Origin: Wuchereria bancrofti
Taxonomy: Eukaryota > Nematoda > Chromadorea > Rhabditida > Onchocercidae
Length of the DNA stretch: 64,000 nucleotides
Direction of reading: 5' to 3'
NCBI GenBank assembly: GCA_005281725.1
Contig: SSBO01000008.1
Coordinates: 5,337,750 to 5,401,749 of the forward strand
This document shows, one piece after another, positions 1-13,100 of the stretch. The translations under genes and the position numbers were made by a program. Positions within the stretch are counted from its first letter, which is position 1. The number at the start of each line of letters is the position of its first letter. Below the pieces are notes generated by a model. That model was not told the DNA's origin, searched no databases, and was given only the letters and a program-made list of their open reading frames with translations.

Positions 1-2446
1 TATATACCTTTTTATGTCATTTTGAATGCACGAGGATCGAATTTTTTTCTATTTGCAAATCCTTGTAATCTGTTCTGTTCGAATGAATGTTAATGATTGA
101 TAATCATGATTCTTGAGAATGATGTTATAAATTTAATGTTAATCCAGAAAACTTAATCTAAAAAGCAATCTAAAAATTATTTAAATTAGAAATAATTGCT
201 TTCGATTATTCGAACGAAAACTTTGAAAAAGTATGGAACTAAGGATGATAAAAGGACTGATAAAGTTGAAATTTATGGTCAGTATGCAAATATATCAGAT
301 GGGAAAAGGATAGAAAATGGATCAAAATGCGATAAGATGAGAAATTGAGCATTTTGATGAAAAATTAAAATTAGTTGTTTGGAAAAGTTTGAAGTGAAGT
401 AACAATGTTGACAAATAACATTAATTGTTAGAAGTATTACCCGGTTAACACAATGATTAAGTGAATGCTATCTATGTATAGCGTGCATTCACGTCAGAAA
501 GCATTTGTATTTGAAATAGGTTTTACAAGTGACATTTTAGTTTAGCTTTCCATCCGTTTCTCATTTAATTAGTTATTAGTATAAATGTAACTTCGTTTAT
601 TGCATGACGAATTAAATTACTGATTTGAAATTTGAAACTTTTTTACCCAAACACTTCTGGAAGCATTTTAAATATTAAATTTTAGTATATTTTAAATATT
701 ATGTAAAAGCGAAAAAAAAAATAAAAAAAAAGTTGGCGACATAGCAAGATTACTTCAAATGTACTGCGTAGGAAATCAAATCGAATAATTATAAATTTCA
801 AAAAAATCTGCCGATTACAGTAATTTTCTTTTTTAAAGAAGTAAAACAATTGTTAGAAATGAATAAATTTTTTTAAATTTTATTGTCATTTTTTTAATTG
901 ATTACAAAAATTAAAATAGGCAGTGTTTTTCTTTTCATGTAAAAATATTTTGATGGTTTTGAAAAATACAAAAAATATCAATTTTTTTTTACGCTTTCCC
1001 TTATTCCAGAATAGATCATTTAAAATTTTTCTGCGTAATTTTTTCACACAGCTTTTATCAACCAAACAAACAACTGACTTTGCAGAATAGCAGCGCACGA
1101 ATTAGAATATCATCATTAGGAAATAACAAGAATGGAATTGATATGTGATATGAATTTCAAACATTTTTAATGAAAACTGAATGGTATCGGTTGAAAGAAT
1201 TAAAACTACTGTGAATTTGAATAGTTAATTATCTCATTCACATAACATATGTAAATAGTTTGAAGACTGATTCTTTCATCTGCACAATCGATAGAGTGTT
1301 AAAAGGATGAGTCGATTTAATTAATAAATTAATCAGATTTGTTACCATGTTGTTGTCATTAGTGATTAAATAATATCTTCAATGATGAGTAAAATATCAC
1401 TACAATAATTACGGAATAAAATTGTCGTTTTCATTAGATAATAAAACTAAAATTTCAAATAGGATTGGATTAGAATTAAAATACTATTTTGTTGTTCGTT
1501 ATGGTATGATCGTTGATATAAGTTGAATAATAAATAATACCTTAAAAAAAAATTATCAGAACCTATATAAAGAAATCCACTTGATCACTCTCTTACATTT
1601 ATAATTATTATTGGATACATGGATGGCTGTCCTCCTTAATTCATATCGCATTACTTTTTTTACACAAATAAATGGGATGATTTCAAGATAGTATCAAATA
1701 GTTAAAAATTTACCTATTACTAGATTTATCTTGATTTTAAGTAAATTATCATAATTAATGATACATATACATGAATGTATGAAATTAGCTGCCGAGCTAC
1801 TTTGACATTTCACTGGGGCTTAATATAAGACAATTTGTATTTACTACTTTTTCTTACTTATTTGCTGCATTGCATTTTTTTATAGGTATTTTTTACAAAA
1901 AGTTTATGTTTTATAAGCATGAAATAAAACAAAATAAAATAAATTGTGTTAAAGTCAAGTAAAATAAAATAAAATAGAATGGAAATAGATGGAAAACAAA
2001 AGTAGAAAATGTTATATTCAAATCCATCAAAAATTTGATAATTTAGAAAGTCAAAGTTTAGTGAAAGATAAAAATGATATGAATGGATGGAATAACAATG
2101 AGTGAAGTCGATCGATGAATCACTGAACAAATCGAGAATTTTGCATAATGATAAGTTGTGGAAACTAATCACATAAAACATTTGCTCTGTGTTAGTTTTC
2201 AATTATTTGTTGGATATGAAACAACGGTTCTCTAAATTTTATATTTGAAAAATGATTTAAAAATATTAGGAAATAAATAATCTAAGTTCAGGTTTTTAAA
2301 TTTCAGTTATGTTGAAATTAGTTTAAAAGTTATTTGAAATTTTTTATTTCTTTCATTTTTATTTCATTTGTAAGATTTAATTCAGAGATTTTATTTTACT
2401 TTTTTTTTCATTTTACAATTATCAATTAGATTTATCTTTTGTTTTC
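1..2446. other. Intergenic, no gene recognised
   Basis: AT-rich DNA with homopolymer A/T runs and an AAAAT-type simple repeat around 1925-1980. A TATATAAAG string lies at about 1564, but no supportable exon follows it. Short open frames here have no family resemblance and no usable splice signals. Confidence 0.6.
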
Positions 2447-2447
2447 T

Positions 2448-2449
2448 AG
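2448..2449 (+). promoter_or_regulatory. Candidate trans-splice acceptor of TTR-like gene
   Basis: TTTTGTTTTCTAG ends 27 bases before the ATG at 2477, with no in-frame ATG between. The T-rich tract plus AG just ahead of a start codon is typical of spliced-leader addition. A cis-acceptor of an untranslated exon is the alternative. Confidence 0.5.
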
Positions 2450-2476
2450 TTTAATTTTATAAAAATTTCATATCAA

Positions 2477-3634
2477 ATGCAAATTTTGATCATTTTTACT
2501 GCACTCTTGACGTGCTACACATTTGCATTTCTACAACAAACTATTGCTATTCGAGGACAACTAATGTGTGGTGCAAAACCATTGAATGATGTTCGAATTG
2601 AAGTATGGAATAAAAATAGACTTGGTAAGTATTTAATTTTAAGTTTAATTCCACGTTTTCATAAAAGTGTTATCAGCAAAGTATAGAGCCATTAAAAAAT
2701 AATGAGTAAAATTAATAACTCATTTTTAATATCTAAAATTAATTTGTAGAGGAAATTAAATTGAACAACCTTTTACACAGACATACACAGTTTAATTAAA
2801 CAAAATTAAAATTTTGTTTTTCTTTAATTAAACTTTTAAAACAAATACAATTGAAGGTACTGATTATCAATTGATCGATACAAGAACGAATAATGCGGGC
2901 TATTTTGAGGCTATTGGAAGACGTATCGGTGCATTTTTTCATATTAAACCATATATGAGAGTGTATCATACTTGCGATCATGATACCAACATATTTGGAA
3001 TGCAATTCAAAAAAGTATCGATTTATAAAATGCAATTTTTTAAATTCAAAATTGAACTGCACAAATTCAAAAAATGGTGAAAGAACAGAAAAAAAAAAGC
3101 AAGAACCAATGTAAAATAAAAGAGCTACAATAAAGCCATGGAAATGTTATTTTTTGAAGTCAAAATTCAATTTTTACATCTAACAGATATATTTTTACAA
3201 ATTTTCTGAGACTAAAAATGAAAATCCAAAAGGTTATGGATGATAAAAATTGAAGTTAGATTATGACAAATGCGCTATATCATGGATTGTATAGAGAATT
3301 AATTGAGTTTTTAAATGAATTTTAACAATTGTAATTTTTAGTTATTGACAAAATGTAGAAAAAGGGATGAAAATTTGAACAAATATCTATTATTTAAGCA
3401 ATTAAAATTGTTAAAAAAATATTCATCGATAGATAGAAGATTTTATTTGAATTCTATTTGGATTTATTAATAATTATTGCAAAGTAATTCATTCATTCAT
3501 TACAGCCAGGTAGTCGTACAGTTAAATGGATAATTCCATCACGGTTTGTTGATCGTTCAGGCAATGTTGGAGAATTTTTTGACATTGGTATTATAAATAT
3601 GCAAATAATCTTTCCCAAAGAAATGACAAAATAG
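2477..3634 (+). CDS. Transthyretin-like (TTR-52 family type) secreted protein
   Basis: Three exons, 2477-2624, 2857-3014 and 3506-3634, give a 144-residue protein; donors GTAAGT and GTATCG, acceptors TTGAAG and TTACAG. Residues 1 to about 20 form a hydrophobic signal peptide. The mature part carries the family pattern: IAIRGQLMCGAKPLNDVRIE (family form RGxLxCxxxPxxxVxVxL), TRTNNAGYF, KPYMRVYHTCDH, SRTVKWIIP and FFDIGIINMQIIF. Such proteins are secreted and nematode-expanded; one C. elegans member bridges apoptotic cells to phagocytes, but most have no known role. Relative to the family as I know it, the second cysteine pair is reduced: after HTC I see no partner cysteine in the usual place. 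AATAAA lies at 3754-3759. Family call is firm; the paralogue cannot be named. Confidence 0.88.
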
Positions 3635-3753
3635 TTGTAAAAGCACCTATGCATCGTTTTTTTTTTCTTTTTCTTAATTGAAATGGTTTTGCCAAATTTT
3701 TAATTTTTTAATATCAATTTTATGAAAAGTTGAAGTTAAATCAATTTAATGAT

Positions 3754-3759
3754 AATAAA
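3754..3759 (+). terminator. Poly(A) signal AATAAA for TTR-like gene
   Basis: A canonical AATAAA hexamer 120 bases beyond the TAG of the TTR-like gene on the same strand. In DNA this AT-rich such hexamers arise by chance, so position is the main support. Confidence 0.4.
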
Positions 3760-6700
3760 TTTTATAAATTTCATTGTCTGATAATTTTTACAAGTGAAAT
3801 TAAAAATTTTTTCGCGTTTACTGCACTGTTAAATATCATTTATCTTTTAAAAGTTTTGTTGATATTAAACTATGCAAAATTAATTGTTAATTCTTATGAA
3901 ATAAAATTTTTCAAAAATGACGATTGTATTACAAAAAGTAAAGAAGTTGAAATGCAATGACCATTATCATTTTTACTTTAATTAATTAGCTAATCTTCAA
4001 CCTTTGGCCCACTTAACAATGCATTTGGTTAAATGAATTTAAATGTCATTTCATCTTGTTTCATTCTGCTTGATTGAAAATATACCAGTTCTTATCTTAA
4101 ACATACAAATAATACCGGTTTATTCAGTTTTTCTTTTTTTTTTTGGGATGTTTTATGACATCTAATTAATTAATTAATTAATCGCCTTGAAAGTTTTAAA
4201 CATAAGCTGATTAATTTGACTTTTTACTTTCAATTTAAGTAATAACTGATAATAATGATCTAAAATATAATGATCAAAATCTTCAAATGTTTGTGTAATG
4301 ATAAGGTTTAAAATTGATAAAACAAATTTTTTTTAGTTTCAAATATAATGAAAGGAATTCAAATAAATCTAATAAAAATTTATAAGTGAGAAGTAAAGAA
4401 TCAGAAATAAGACGAAAGGAGAAAGAGAAAGAAGGAATCAATTAAATATCAATTATAATCGAAGTATAATTGTCTCTGTCTAAATTATATCAGTAATATT
4501 AATGGAAACATGCATACTCTATCACCAGCGCTATCACTATTATCATCACTGTTATTATTATCAACATTTCTCGGGTAGTTAACAGAAAACTGGACATTGG
4601 ATGACAATATACGATAATGTTGACGCCACAATTGATATAATTACGGAAATTAAATTATGATAGCTCTAGGGCTTTATTTTAAACTTATAAAATTGGGATG
4701 TCAGACTTTGAGATATATCTATATCAAATAAGACAAATATGGGATGACAGTTTGGAAAAGTTTAATGAATGAAAAGATAGCACAAATTGGGAGGAAGAAG
4801 GTTAGATGAAAATTTTGTCGCCGCTGGTTCTCAAATATGTTCACAATTATCGCCTCAAGCTCTAATATATAAATGGTATAATTTTTGTTTCAATTGCCAG
4901 TTTTATATTCCAATCAGTAAACTTCCTCCATCCGCTTTTCGTTATCTTAGTATTTCAATTAGTTAAACTACCCAATTTCCATTATCACAATCACATAGTC
5001 GGGAAGCAAATTTAACGACTCCTTGTTAACTGATCAGTTAACCAATTGTTTAAGCGACAAATTTGCATTTTATCAAGTGAGAAGAAACTAACAGGGAGAA
5101 AAAAAAAGAGAAAGACGAGTTTTTTCCGTAATGGTTAGTTAAAATTTTATTTTTTTTTCTTAAAAGACAACTTTAATTAAATAACAACGTTACAATTTTA
5201 GTTCAATGAGGAAAATGTTATAGCTACTATAGCTTTATATATAATATATGCCTAATATAGTTTTATAAAAAAATGCAATTAAAAAACTGGAAATTTTTTT
5301 GATAATTTTTATATAATTAAAGAGTTACAATATGGAATACTTTTAATGAACCGTGTAAGAACTTTATGAAATCTACGCTAAATGTCATACAAATAAAATA
5401 ACTTTTGTTATTTAGTGTCATTTATTGATCACTGTCTATTTTCCATTTTTCTTTCTGATATATCTATCTTAATGTAGATAAATTTTAAGTTACTAATTTA
5501 AAAAGAAAAAATGAAAATTTTGAAAATTAATGTTAAATGTAGTATAATGAAAAAAATAAAGCATCGTTCCGAAATGAATATTGAATTGTTTTAAAATGGA
5601 AATAAAACAATCATTTTAATTCAGTATTCCTATTCTTATTATAATCTAAATTATATCATTGTTTATTTACATTTATTATTATCTTATACGACAACAATAA
5701 TTATCAATTAGTGAACTAGCAAGCAAAGATTGCAATCTGTTATTATTTCATTCTTTGATAATACTTATGTTTGACTGAATAAGCTTAATTATTGGTGTAG
5801 TCCACCTGTAATCAATCCTACAAAATCTAATTATAAAAATTAGCAATTCAGAAAGAAGAGAGAAAAGAAGAAATAATCTTGTTATAATCTAAATTGTTAG
5901 AATTTTGCAGGATAGCAATTAAATAATTTTTAAACGAATGTTCAAACTGAATGCTAAATAAAAATATTTATATGTGGTATAATTATATTCAACAAAATAT
6001 TACAAAATGTTTTGCTTTAATTCAAACTAATCTAATAAAATAAAAAATGTTTTCATAATTTGGCAGAAATTTTAATATAACATATAATGGCAAATAGATG
6101 AGTAACTAAAATAAAATTAAGATTTTAATCTTTGACCTAACCAAACTTATATGAAATCTATGAAATCCTACTAATAATCAATAACGATTTAAAAAAAAGA
6201 AACTTCTATTGTAGTTCGTCTCAGTGAAAATTTCTTTTCGAAAATAATATATTGATTAAATGAATAAGCAAAATATATTTAATTTTTATACTTCAATATA
6301 ATTTGGTAGTTTTATATAATAAATGCTTGAATATCTTTATGTACGTCTCCTACACTTCGATAAGTAATAAATTTCAGCAGGACCCTAATTTTGCCAAGTT
6401 TAATTATATATGAGTTTATTAATTTCAGGATTATTTGATAATCCCACCTAATAACGCTGTGGACCATTACGTATAATCCTAATTTTGTTAATCAACATAC
6501 TCTAAGTATAAAGTAAAGTTCGATTTGCAATTAATAAGGAGTACAAAAAATGTATAATCAATTAAAAAATAGTCTTAGGATATCAAATGTGTGCATAACT
6601 ATTTAGCATACCAAATATAAATCACGTACGTAATACGTGCATGCCACATGCTACATATTGGCGTAAACCCATTGATAGATAAAAATGATAGTTTTGCATA

Positions 6701-7955
6701 AATATTCACACGACTATTTGTCTAACATTAATTATTCAAATAGCCATTAATAATTAAACCATTCATTAATAATAAAATTTCATTTCAGAATTTTTTGAAG
6801 TTAATAACGATGAAATATTAATACAGTAAAACAATTTCATTACATTATTGCTAATTCAAAAAAGAAGAAAGAAAATATTGTTTCATATTGGGAGAGAGAC
6901 ATCATTCAAAAATAAGAACAAAAAAAGTTTAATTTTATTAAATTTACAAAAATTTCAAGTTTACAAAAACAAGTCTTGATGCCAGTGAAAATACAAAAGC
7001 TATCTATTGATATCAAATAGACTTCTCTCTGTGCCTCTTTCTCTTTCCGTCTTTCTAACATTTTCTCCCAAAAAAATTAGCAATAAAAAAGCAAAACAAT
7101 TTGTCAAAAACAAAAAAAGGTTTAAGTCTTGAATTTGAAAAATACCTGAAATGTTCAAATTCAGAATTTTACTATGATTTTTGATATAGCGACAGAAATA
7201 TTTCCCATCAAATTTTCTAAAATTTTTCGGGGAAATTTTTAAATTTGATTATATTTCACGATATTTTCATCATTATTTTAATATCAGTAAAAACACACTG
7301 AGATCTTTATAATACCGTAACTTTTACAGCACTAGGTATTTTGTAAGTTGCATAACAAATTTTTGTGATTTGTTTTTTGCTTATTTTAAAATTATCATCA
7401 CCATCTCTTCAAAATACTCAAATTAAATGGCAGTAGAAAACACAGTTTTAAATATACAATAAATAGCAGTTATTTAGAAAAAAATTTAGTAAACTATCAG
7501 TTATGCCAAATTACTTATTATATAAACCTTGTAAGCTAGAATTGTAAATTATGCGTGAAAATAGACAACAATATATTGCATGTTTTTTTTAAAAATTTAT
7601 CTAAATATTTTTGACTTCTTTTTTATCTATAAATGGTATTAAAGTGATAAGCAGCAATTAACGCAAGTGATATTTCGATAGCAATATTTCAAAATTACGA
7701 TAAGGTACTACAATTGTTAACAATCGCTAATAAAATGATTAATTAATTGCCTAATAGATTAATGAATGGGTGGTATTAATTAAACCATTAATGTAATTAG
7801 ATTAATTAACATTTTTAGCATTAATATTAATTAAACCATTAGTGTAAATAATTATCCGTTATTATAAATATGACAGTGATACAATATTGAGAGCATTAAT
7901 TACACATTACACTTTCTTTTCTTTCTATGCCAGAAAAACTGAAAATGTTTTTTAG
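3760..7955. other. Gene-poor intergenic region
   Basis: About 4.2 kb with no supportable exon apart from the missing 5' exon of the following repeat-protein gene, which must lie somewhere here. It holds a (TTAA)n run at about 4162-4182, an ATT/ATC-rich low-complexity patch near 4530-4570 and many A/T homopolymers. An ATG followed at once by GTATTA at about 7633 could be a one-codon first exon for that gene, but this is only a guess. Confidence 0.5.
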
Positions 7956-9983
7956 GAATTTGCATTAATACCAATCCTGCTAGCCTATCCAGTATCGGCA
8001 TGTTTTGGTGGTCCTGGTTGTTGTCCGCCACAGCAACAAGGATGTACTGGACCTATTTGTACTCCTGGTGGTTTTGGCGGTCTTGGTGGTCTTGACCTTG
8101 GTGGATCATGTTGCCTACCACAGCAACAAGGATGCGCTGGACCTATTTGTACTCCTGGTGGTCTTGGCGGTTTTGGTGGTCCTGGCGGTCTTGGTGGTTT
8201 TGGTGGTCCTGGCGGTTTTGGTGGTCTTGGTGGACCATGTTGCCCACCGCAACAACAGGGATGCGCTGGACCTATTTGTACTCCTGGTGGTCTTGGCGGT
8301 TTTGGTGGTCCTGGCGGTTTTGGTGGTCCTGGCGGTTTTGGTGGTCTTGGTGGACCATGTTGTCCACCGCAACAACAAGGATGCGCTGGACCTATTTGTA
8401 CTCCAGTTCCAACGGTTGGTGGTGGCAGAGGAGGGTAAGTTAATTTTAATCATTTGTTTTGACAAAAGAATGAAACAAAAAAGTACGGCAATAAAAGTTG
8501 GAAAGCAAAGAAATTAAAACTTTTATTTATTCGTCTGAAGATTAAATTATTCAGTAAATTAGGACCACAAAGAGACAAAAAAAAAAAAAAATAGTCTAGT
8601 GCTTCTAGGATACTGAATAAAATCTGAACTAAAATTAATTGATTAGTTTTGAAATAAAAGAATCATGCGTATAATTTTACCTAATTGAAAATTTGAAATA
8701 CATAAATACAAACATGGATATGAGATAATTTTAATTAATTATTTAAAACACTCATTGGCAATGCATTTCAATAAATTCTGTTTATTATTAATTCAGAACT
8801 TTTTAGGTATGTAGCACCACCACCGTTTCCAGGTGGTTTTGGTGGATTACCAGGTAGTGTGGATTACAAAGCAGGAAGCTACGTAGCACCAATACCACAG
8901 GCAGCACCACCAATACCGCAAGCATTTTATAATGCACCACAAGCAGCACCACCAATACCACAATCATTTTATAATCCACCACAAGCAGCACCACAAATAT
9001 CTCAATCATCTTATAGTGCACCACAAGCAGCACTACCAATATCACAATCATTTTATAATCCACCACAAGCAGCACCACAAATATCGCAATCATCTTATAA
9101 TGCACCACAGGCGGCACCATCACTACCATCATCGTCATTTTATAATGCACCTCAGGCACCACCACAACAATCACAGCCCTACAGCGAAGCTCGTGGATTG
9201 GCTGCTTCTCAGGTACAATACAAAGATTCTACACTTGGTGGTGCATCACAATCACTCCTACTGCCATCGGAAAATCCACCGGTACCAGGACGATTTGCAG
9301 AAGGTGTTGAGCAAGCAACACTCCTTGATGGTAAATCATTATTTTTTGAATTTTTCACTTTAAATGATCATTATATTATAATGAGGAATGGAAAAATTTT
9401 ACTTTCTGGTATTGAATGTGTTAAAGTATCAATATTTTGCAAACTTTGAAAGTATCGAAGTGTCAATATATGTAAAAAATATATAAATAGATAAAACAGA
9501 ATTAAGTAGGTTAATTTATCAACATGTCTGAATTGTTCGCTGTAACAAAGTGACAATAAATCTGTTAATTACTGAAATTTCATTATTATTATTATTATTA
9601 CAATAAATTTAAGAAACAGAAAAGAAAGAAAGTCAACTAATAAATTATTGTCCTTAATTATTATACAAATTTTTTAACTCAATTTTTTTAACTTCTAACT
9701 TTTTAACTATTCATATCTTTTATATCAAAATTTACTGATTAAATAGATTCAATTCTTCATAACATAAATATAAATTTTCAATATGCAAATTATTCATTAG
9801 CACTTCTATTAGCAAATTTTAGGCGGTACAATTGATCTTGCATCAGCATCAGCATCCATTGGTCAAACAGAAGCGGTTCAAAGTGAAAATGCTCAAGAAG
9901 TAGCGCAACAGTCATTATCAACAGTTCAACCACATGCAGTTCCAGTCCGTCCACAAAGTCTCAAGCGATATTCGCGATATTAA
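7956..9983 (+). CDS. Secreted Gly/Cys- and Pro/Gln-rich repeat protein, 5' exon missing
   Basis: Three exons are clear: 7956-8434 (acceptor TTTTTTAG, donor GTAAGT), 8807-9330 and 9823-9983 (TAA); phases 2 and 1 agree. No in-frame ATG precedes the repeats and a TAG lies just upstream, so a short 5' exon must supply the start. The first exon opens with ALIPILLAYPVSA, the end of a signal peptide, then has four repeats of a CCPPQQQGCAGPICTPGG type separated by FGG/LGG/PGG runs. Exon 2 has about six 14-residue repeats of NAPQAAPPIPQSFY type. Exon 3 is an Ala/Ser/Gln-rich tail ending SLKRYSRY. Regular Cys pairs in a Gly/Pro matrix suggest an extracellular, perhaps cuticular or eggshell, structural protein. 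It resembles the low-complexity half of ground-like proteins, but I see no ground-like domain, so no family is assigned. Confidence 0.75.
8009..8415 (+). repeat. Coding tandem repeat, Gly/Cys type (4 units)
   Basis: Four copies of a 48-base core (beginning near 8025, 8114, 8246 and 8366) encode PPQQQGCxGPICTPGG; spacers of ggtggt/ggcggt triplets vary, giving spacings of about 89, 132 and 120 bases. Copies 3 and 4 are nearly identical, indicating recent unequal exchange. Confidence 0.9.
8885..9165 (+). repeat. Coding tandem repeat, 42-base Pro/Gln/Ala type
   Basis: About six 42-base units encode a 14-residue motif of NAPQAAPPIPQSFY type. Units alternate between PPIPQSFYN and PQISQSSYN forms, so a two-unit block has itself been duplicated. 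Confidence 0.88.
9579..9601. repeat. ATT trinucleotide microsatellite
   Basis: Uninterrupted (ATT)n of about seven units, inside the last intron of the repeat-protein gene. Confidence 0.85.
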
Positions 9984-10190
9984 TTAAAAGACCTACGAAA
10001 TTATTTTATTCAAAATTTGATGGTAGTGTAAATTTTTCATTTTTATAAAGTTATATTGTTGAAAACGAATAGAAATTTTTTCTTTTTCTTCCTGTTTTTC
10101 TTTTAAGACCATTAACTATGCTATTTTCCAGTTTATCTATACCAATTATGTATCATGATTACATCTTTTCCGAGATGTCAGCATTTCAAA

Positions 10191-10196
10191 AATAAA
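10191..10196 (+). terminator. Poly(A) signal AATAAA for repeat-protein gene
   Basis: AATAAA 208 bases after the TAA at 9981-9983, on the same strand. Confidence 0.4.
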
Positions 10197-13100
10197 GAAT
10201 GGGAAAAAATTTTACAGGAAAAAAATTAGAAAATTTATCAAATAAAATTATAAAAATCTTTTGAAACTTTAAAACTTGCCAAAGTTTCTAATTTTTTTAA
10301 ATTACTTTTTTTTTAATTTTCCATAATTCAAAAAAATCTTTTTATAATCTACGTTGGATTATGTCTCTCGGTCTATTTTACTCTTCCAATTTCATTGTAA
10401 CAGTTGTTTTTTAACGTTTCCTCATGCGCCATATCCTCACAATATTATTACAAGAAGATGGTATTAAGCAAAAAGGTATTAAATTCATTTTTGAACAACG
10501 CAAATTGTAAAATTATCATCTAAATATCATTCGATATGTCACATTCTTTTTTATGCTAAAGAAAGTAAAAAAAAGTCAATTTATATATTCATATTTTATT
10601 TTGTTTGTAACCACTAAAATAACTAAATATTGTGCAACTAAATATCATCAAAAACGTCTGAACTGTAAATGTTCGATATTTGATGAGAAGTTGCAACTTG
10701 CAATTTGAAATTAATTGATTGATGATGCATAAAATTATCTATATCAATGTTACAACTATTTGAATTACAGTTAAGTGAACTGCAAACTGTAATAGAAATC
10801 AATTAATTATTAGTTCCACTACATTAATTAATCCATAAACTGCTTCGCACATGAGCCAAAATATAATGTTTGTTGAAACATTTTCGAAAATTTTTAATAT
10901 TTCAGAGTTATTACAAAAATCATGGTCATATTTAGGATTTATGAACGACTAAATGTATTAGAACATCCCTAATCAGATGCATAGTAAACATAAGAAAGCT
11001 AATCTTCAATAATTGTCGAAATGAATTCATACAACTTAATTGATTTATACAAACCTTGAACCATATCACGGAAAATTATTTGAACCAAAATAGAAGTATT
11101 TTTGAAAATTTTAATTTTTGAAGTATTTTTGAAAAGTTCAATATATAATTGTATAAAAAAATTTTAAGCTTCAAATATTTATTACGTTCCCATTATCATT
11201 AGTTAATAACAATGCTGAAAAAATGAAAATTCCTGGAACATTGTTTCATGCTGGAAAATGAGAAAACGAGTAGGAAAACCGGTATTTTATAGGGTGGAAC
11301 AATATTGAAAAAGAAATCCGGTTCAATCCATTAAATAAACATGCTCACAAATAACTTAAAGCATATGTATGATTTCTATGTGATATTTAATTAAAAATGA
11401 ATAAGTAACCTGTTGGAATGTGACGAATAATTGATAAGTCTGATTGTTTGCTTCTCATTGTTCCACTTTATGATCGGTGTTGATTAATGATTAATGCAAG
11501 TTCGTGCTTTGATATGGCGAAAATGTGAAATGATTTAAATGAGATGAATATGATTAGAAGGGATTAACAAATGCATTTGAAATTTTGACCTATTAAATAA
11601 TTAAAGATGCTTTACGTAATTACACTCTCATAATATTACAATTTTTACGCCTAAAACTTAGTAAAATTTTATCATGTGTCATATAATGATAATAATAGGT
11701 TTGGGAAATTCTATCTAATTTTAACACTCTTTTGAGAGATTTTTAAATAGTGGCATAAATTTTAAAATTCGATCAAATACTATTCTTAAATGTGATCGAA
11801 GATTTTTGCAACATTTTCAACAACACATTTAATCAATTTTTTTTTTTTTAATTGTTTCATTGCTTAACAATTTTAAATGAATTCTGTTTTGTAACGGATA
11901 CTTTAATGATCCAAAACTCATATCGATAGCGCTAACATTTCCTTCATAAACTAACTTTTAATCAGTTTGCCTGATGACAGATTGACGAGATCTGTAAAAA
12001 ATGTCATAATAACTTTACTAAAAGATATGAGAAAATCAATATATTCAAATTTTTAATTGCCTTTGTTCTTGTGATAATTCGCTTTATCATTTATCAGAAA
12101 ATGAGAAGGATGAAGTTCGAGGCGTAGGATGAGTTGAAGATCATATGTATAAACCCATAATATGTAATGAAGAAAGAGAACCGGTTTAAATCCGGTTTTT
12201 TTTTAGAAAACCGCATTGATACTATCAAAACTATTCCATCTAATTAGTCGCCGTTATATCTTATTGATGAATTGCAAAAGAATGTTAAACATTCAAATTT
12301 ATCGTCATTTATTGATAAGATGATTAAAAAGTTCATGCCACATCTTTTAAATTCTAACTCCACAAGTATGTAAGACTTCTTTATAATACTTGGACGAATG
12401 CTTCAACGATTCGAATTTCGTTTTTGATAATTCTCACAATTTTCATACTAATAGCGCCAACATTTCCTTCATATACCAACTTGTCATAAATATTTTAATC
12501 ACTCTGTCTGACGACAAGTCGATGAAATTTGCAAAAATTAACACAATAAAATAATCATGAAATTACCATTACTACTTATTTCTTCGCCAGAGGAAATTAT
12601 GCTATTTCAATTACAAATTTTAGAAGAGAGAAAAGAAAAAAGAACTTCCAAGTAAAAAATTTTTGAAGGGGAGGAAAAAAAACTCTCAACATTACATCCA
12701 ATTCCTTTAAATTTCATTGAGCTTTATTTTTGAAAAGAATTTCAATAAATCAAAATAAAACGAATTAAACTACTTTTTTCCCGCCTGTCTGTTTAACCGA
12801 CTACCGAGGTTTTTCATTTGTTTAATCGTTTCAAATGATATTTTCAATCAAAAAAAAAAACTATGAAGTGCTATTACTGACTTCATCTTTCCAATTTATT
12901 CAAACTTATACAAATTGATGTTATTGAAACCTAAATTTTATTAATTTTCGAAGAAAAAGAAAGTTGGAATATATGAGGTAACAATACACATGGATAAAGA
13001 AATGAGATAAAAATAAGATATAACAGGACAGAAGAATTAGAAGAATAAGAGGAGGAGAAGAGAGAATAAGATAAGGATAAGCTAAAGAATTGAACAAAAA

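Noticed and set aside
7945..7968. ATG at about 7945 as start of the repeat protein
   Set aside because: It is out of frame with the repeats and stops after seven codons; the AG at 7954-7955 is a splice acceptor.
8005..8517. Open frames in other phases and on the reverse strand across the Gly/Cys repeats
   Set aside because: They are shadows of a triplet-based tandem repeat (runs of V/L, W/S or T/K). Only the frame with paired Cys, signal peptide end and phase-matched introns is coherent.
8803..9363. His- and Val-rich frames across the Pro/Gln repeats
   Set aside because: Shadow frames of the 42-base repeat; they do not connect through the splice sites.
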